Positions 5,727 to 7,011 of a DNA stretch of 7,011 bases are shown piece by piece. Location of the stretch: the NCBI GenBank assembly GCA_050741255.1, contig JBOIEQ010000195.1:1-7011 (forward strand). Direction: 5' to 3'. The translations under genes and the position numbers were made by a program. How positions within the stretch are numbered: position 1 is the stretch's first letter; every line of letters begins with the position of its first letter. The stretch is from CAZXNF01 sp050741255. GTDB taxonomy: Bacteria > Pseudomonadota > Gammaproteobacteria > Burkholderiales > SG8-41. The notes under the pieces are model-generated. The model saw only the letters and a program-made list of their open reading frames with translations, made no database searches and had not been told where the DNA came from.

Positions 5727-6734
5727 CTAGCGGGTCAGCACGATCGTTTTGATGCCCAGCGCCTGACTAATGCGGTCTGCCGCCTCGCGCGCCTCCACCT
5801 GCGAGGCGAAGGGGCCGGCGTGAATGCGGAAGAGGCCGTCGCGCGGGAACACGTGCAGTTGCGGGGCGAGCCAGTCGAGCTGGGCCTTGATGCGCGCGAG
5901 ATAGTTGTCGGCGTTGTCCTGCGCGCCGAACGCGCCCAGCTGGATGTAGAGCCCGCCGCGGCCGCTCGTCATCGGCAGCACGGGCTGGCCGCCGGGCGTT
6001 TCGGTGCGGGTGACGGACACGATGGCCGGCGTCTCCGCCGTGGCCGGCCGCGGCGCCGTGTTGTCGGCGCCCGGCACGATCAGTTCCACCTCGACCACGC
6101 CGCTGCCACCCGCCAGCAGGCCCAGCTTCCAGGCCGCCGTGTAAGACAGGTCGATCAGACGGTCGCCGATGAAGGGCCCGCGGTCGTTGACCCGCACCAC
6201 GACCGCCTTGCCGTTTGCGGGATTGGTCACGCGCACATAGGAAGGGATCGGGAGGAGGGTGTGCGCCGCGGTCATCGCGTACATGTCGTAGGGCTCGCCC
6301 GACGAGGTCTTCAGCCCGTGGTAGCGGCGCCCGTACCAAGTGGCGATGCCGCGGGCGCGATACGGGCCCAGCGTGGTCATCGGCGTGTAGCTCCGTCCCA
6401 TCACCGAGTACGGGCGGGCGGTGCCGCGGTTGAGCGGTTCGAGTTTCGGCACCGCGTCGGGGATCTTGTCGAGGTCCGGCGGCGGATTGTCGCCCGGACC
6501 GTCGTCGAGATAGTAGGCGCCGCCGCGCGGGCCGGTGGCCGGCGGTTTGACGGTGGGTTTGGTTTCCGATGTGGGTGGTGGCGTGGCAGCCGCCGTCCGG
6601 TCCGTGCTCTCGACGGGATCCCGTTTCTCGGCGCTGCCGCAGGCGGCGAGCGTGGATATCGCAAGCGCCGCCAACACACGTAGCACGGCGGCTTTTCGAA
6701 TCCCGAATCCAGAATCCCGAATCCCGGCCCTCAC
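5727..6734 (-). CDS. rlpA: RlpA, septal ring lytic transglycosylase lipoprotein
   Basis: RlpA cleaves naked (stem-peptide-free) glycan strands and is recruited to the septum by its SPOR domain. The 335-residue form starts at GTG 6734. It has a lipobox STLAAC with lipidated Cys32, a Pro/Thr-rich linker to about 125, a double-psi beta-barrel domain (about 128-220) and a SPOR domain (about 260-334, GLYIQLGAFG to TIVLTR). Glu147 (SGE), His158 (TAAH) and Asp184 (VNDRGPF) have the same spacing as catalytic E120, H131 and D157 of Pseudomonas aeruginosa RlpA, so it should be active. GTG 6734 overlaps the rodA stop as GTGA, suggesting coupled translation. However, codons 4-13 are written by a heptamer repeat, and a start at GTG 6686 would give a shorter standard signal peptide (MLRVLAALAISTLAAC). 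The two starts cannot be settled from sequence alone. The gene ends 15 bases from the convergent DUF1775 gene. Confidence 0.93.
   Translation of the reverse strand: MRAGIRDSGFGIRKAAVLRVLAALAISTLAACGSAEKRDPVESTDRTAAATPPPTSETKPTVKPPATGPRGGAYYLDDGPGDNPPPDLDKIPDAVPKLEPLNRGTARPYSVMGRSYTPMTTLGPYRARGIATWYGRRYHGLKTSSGEPYDMYAMTAAHTLLPIPSYVRVTNPANGKAVVVRVNDRGPFIGDRLIDLSYTAAWKLGLLAGGSGVVEVELIVPGADNTAPRPATAETPAIVSVTRTETPGGQPVLPMTSGRGGLYIQLGAFGAQDNADNYLARIKAQLDWLAPQLHVFPRDGLFRIHAGPFASQVEAREAADRISQALGIKTIVLTR
6697..6724. repeat. Heptamer tandem repeat at the rlpA 5' end
   Basis: Four tandem 7-base units on the + strand: cgaatcc, cgaatcc, agaatcc, cgaatcc (one base differs in the third). Read on the - strand as ggattcg units, they lie just after the rodA stop and encode part of the first 13 residues of the long rlpA frame. 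Seven is not a multiple of three, so gain or loss of one unit would shift that frame. Confidence 0.85.
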
Positions 6735-7011
6735 GTCTGCACCAATCGGCGGTGCGTGGCGATGCTCATCAGGATGCCGAAAGAGAGGCAGATGGTCACC
6801 AGCGAGGTACCGCCGTACGACACCAGCGGCAGGGGTACGCCCACTACCGGCAGGATGCCGCTCACCATGCCCATGTTCACGAACGCATAGGTGAAGAAGG
6901 TGAGCGTGATCGCGCCCGCCATCAGCCGCGTGAACAGGGTCTGCGCGTTGGCGGTGATGACGAAACCGCGCCCGATGACGAGCAGGTAGAGGAACAGCAG
7001 CACCAGATTGC
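6731..7011 (-). CDS. rodA: RodA, SEDS peptidoglycan polymerase, C-terminal part (5' end outside window)
   Basis: The last 92 codons of RodA, the SEDS-family glycosyltransferase that polymerises glycan strands in the elongasome together with PBP2. The frame is open to the window edge, so the start and most membrane helices are missing. Hydrophobic helices are visible near the beginning (LVLLFLYLLVIGRGF), in the middle and near the end. The hallmark block VNMGMVSGILPVVGVPLPLVSYGGTS matches E. coli RodA closely, and FGILMSIATHRR is the usual cytoplasmic exit after the last helix. This Ile/Leu-Pro-Val-Val-Gly-Val-Pro-Leu-Pro form favours RodA over FtsW, as does the rlpA gene immediately after it. 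The TGA stop overlaps the rlpA GTG start by four bases (GTGA), so the two are probably one transcript. Confidence 0.95.
   Translation of the reverse strand, partial: NLVLLFLYLLVIGRGFVITANAQTLFTRLMAGAITLTFFTYAFVNMGMVSGILPVVGVPLPLVSYGGTSLVTICLSFGILMSIATHRRLVQT

Noticed and set aside
5718..6683. A 321-codon open frame on the + strand opposite rlpA
   Set aside because: RlpA has clear domains and catalytic residues on the - strand; the opposite frame is low-complexity Arg/Gly/Ala/Val sequence typical of a shadow.

Overview
The window reads as a high-GC chromosome segment of a Gram-negative proteobacterium, most likely a betaproteobacterium. The basis is the form of HslV (a short propeptide before the catalytic threonine), the hslV-hslU order, the rodA-rlpA pair, and the presence of TonB and a TonB-dependent receptor. 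I did not recognise a genus. Almost every base is coding; the largest gap is about 104 bases, between hslV and hslU. No RNA gene, insertion sequence, CRISPR array or origin was seen.

Left part (1-2543, + strand): the 3' end of a TonB-type energy transducer, then the ATP-dependent protease pair hslV (peptidase) and hslU (AAA+ unfoldase). Both proteins have their catalytic and nucleotide-binding residues. The hslV-hslU junction is unusual. A 7-base-period repeat ends hslV (supplying its stop codon), and an inverted copy runs to two bases before the hslU ATG, where a ribosome binding site would normally be.

Middle part (2568-5711, + strand): a three-gene cluster behind its own sigma70-like promoter. 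It encodes a small DUF2946 protein with an HCxxC motif, a TonB-dependent outer-membrane receptor, and a periplasmic DUF1775 (YcnI-like) protein whose predicted mature N-terminus is histidine and whose C-terminus is histidine-rich. Family knowledge points to copper, so I infer a metal (probably copper) uptake or handling unit: receptor in the outer membrane, DUF1775 protein in the periplasm, DUF2946 protein at the inner membrane or periplasm. The receptor lacks the cysteine-based copper site of OprC, so its substrate is open. The 86-base gap before the receptor gene holds two tandem hairpins.

Right part (5727-7011, - strand, convergent with the cluster): rlpA (septal lytic transglycosylase lipoprotein with a SPOR domain) and the 3' end of rodA (peptidoglycan polymerase of the elongasome). 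They overlap in a GTGA stop/start. A second 7-base-period repeat, unrelated in sequence to the first, lies inside the apparent N-terminal codons of rlpA and could put its frame under repeat-number control.

The most interesting points are the two heptamer repeats sitting on translation signals and the compact putative copper cluster.
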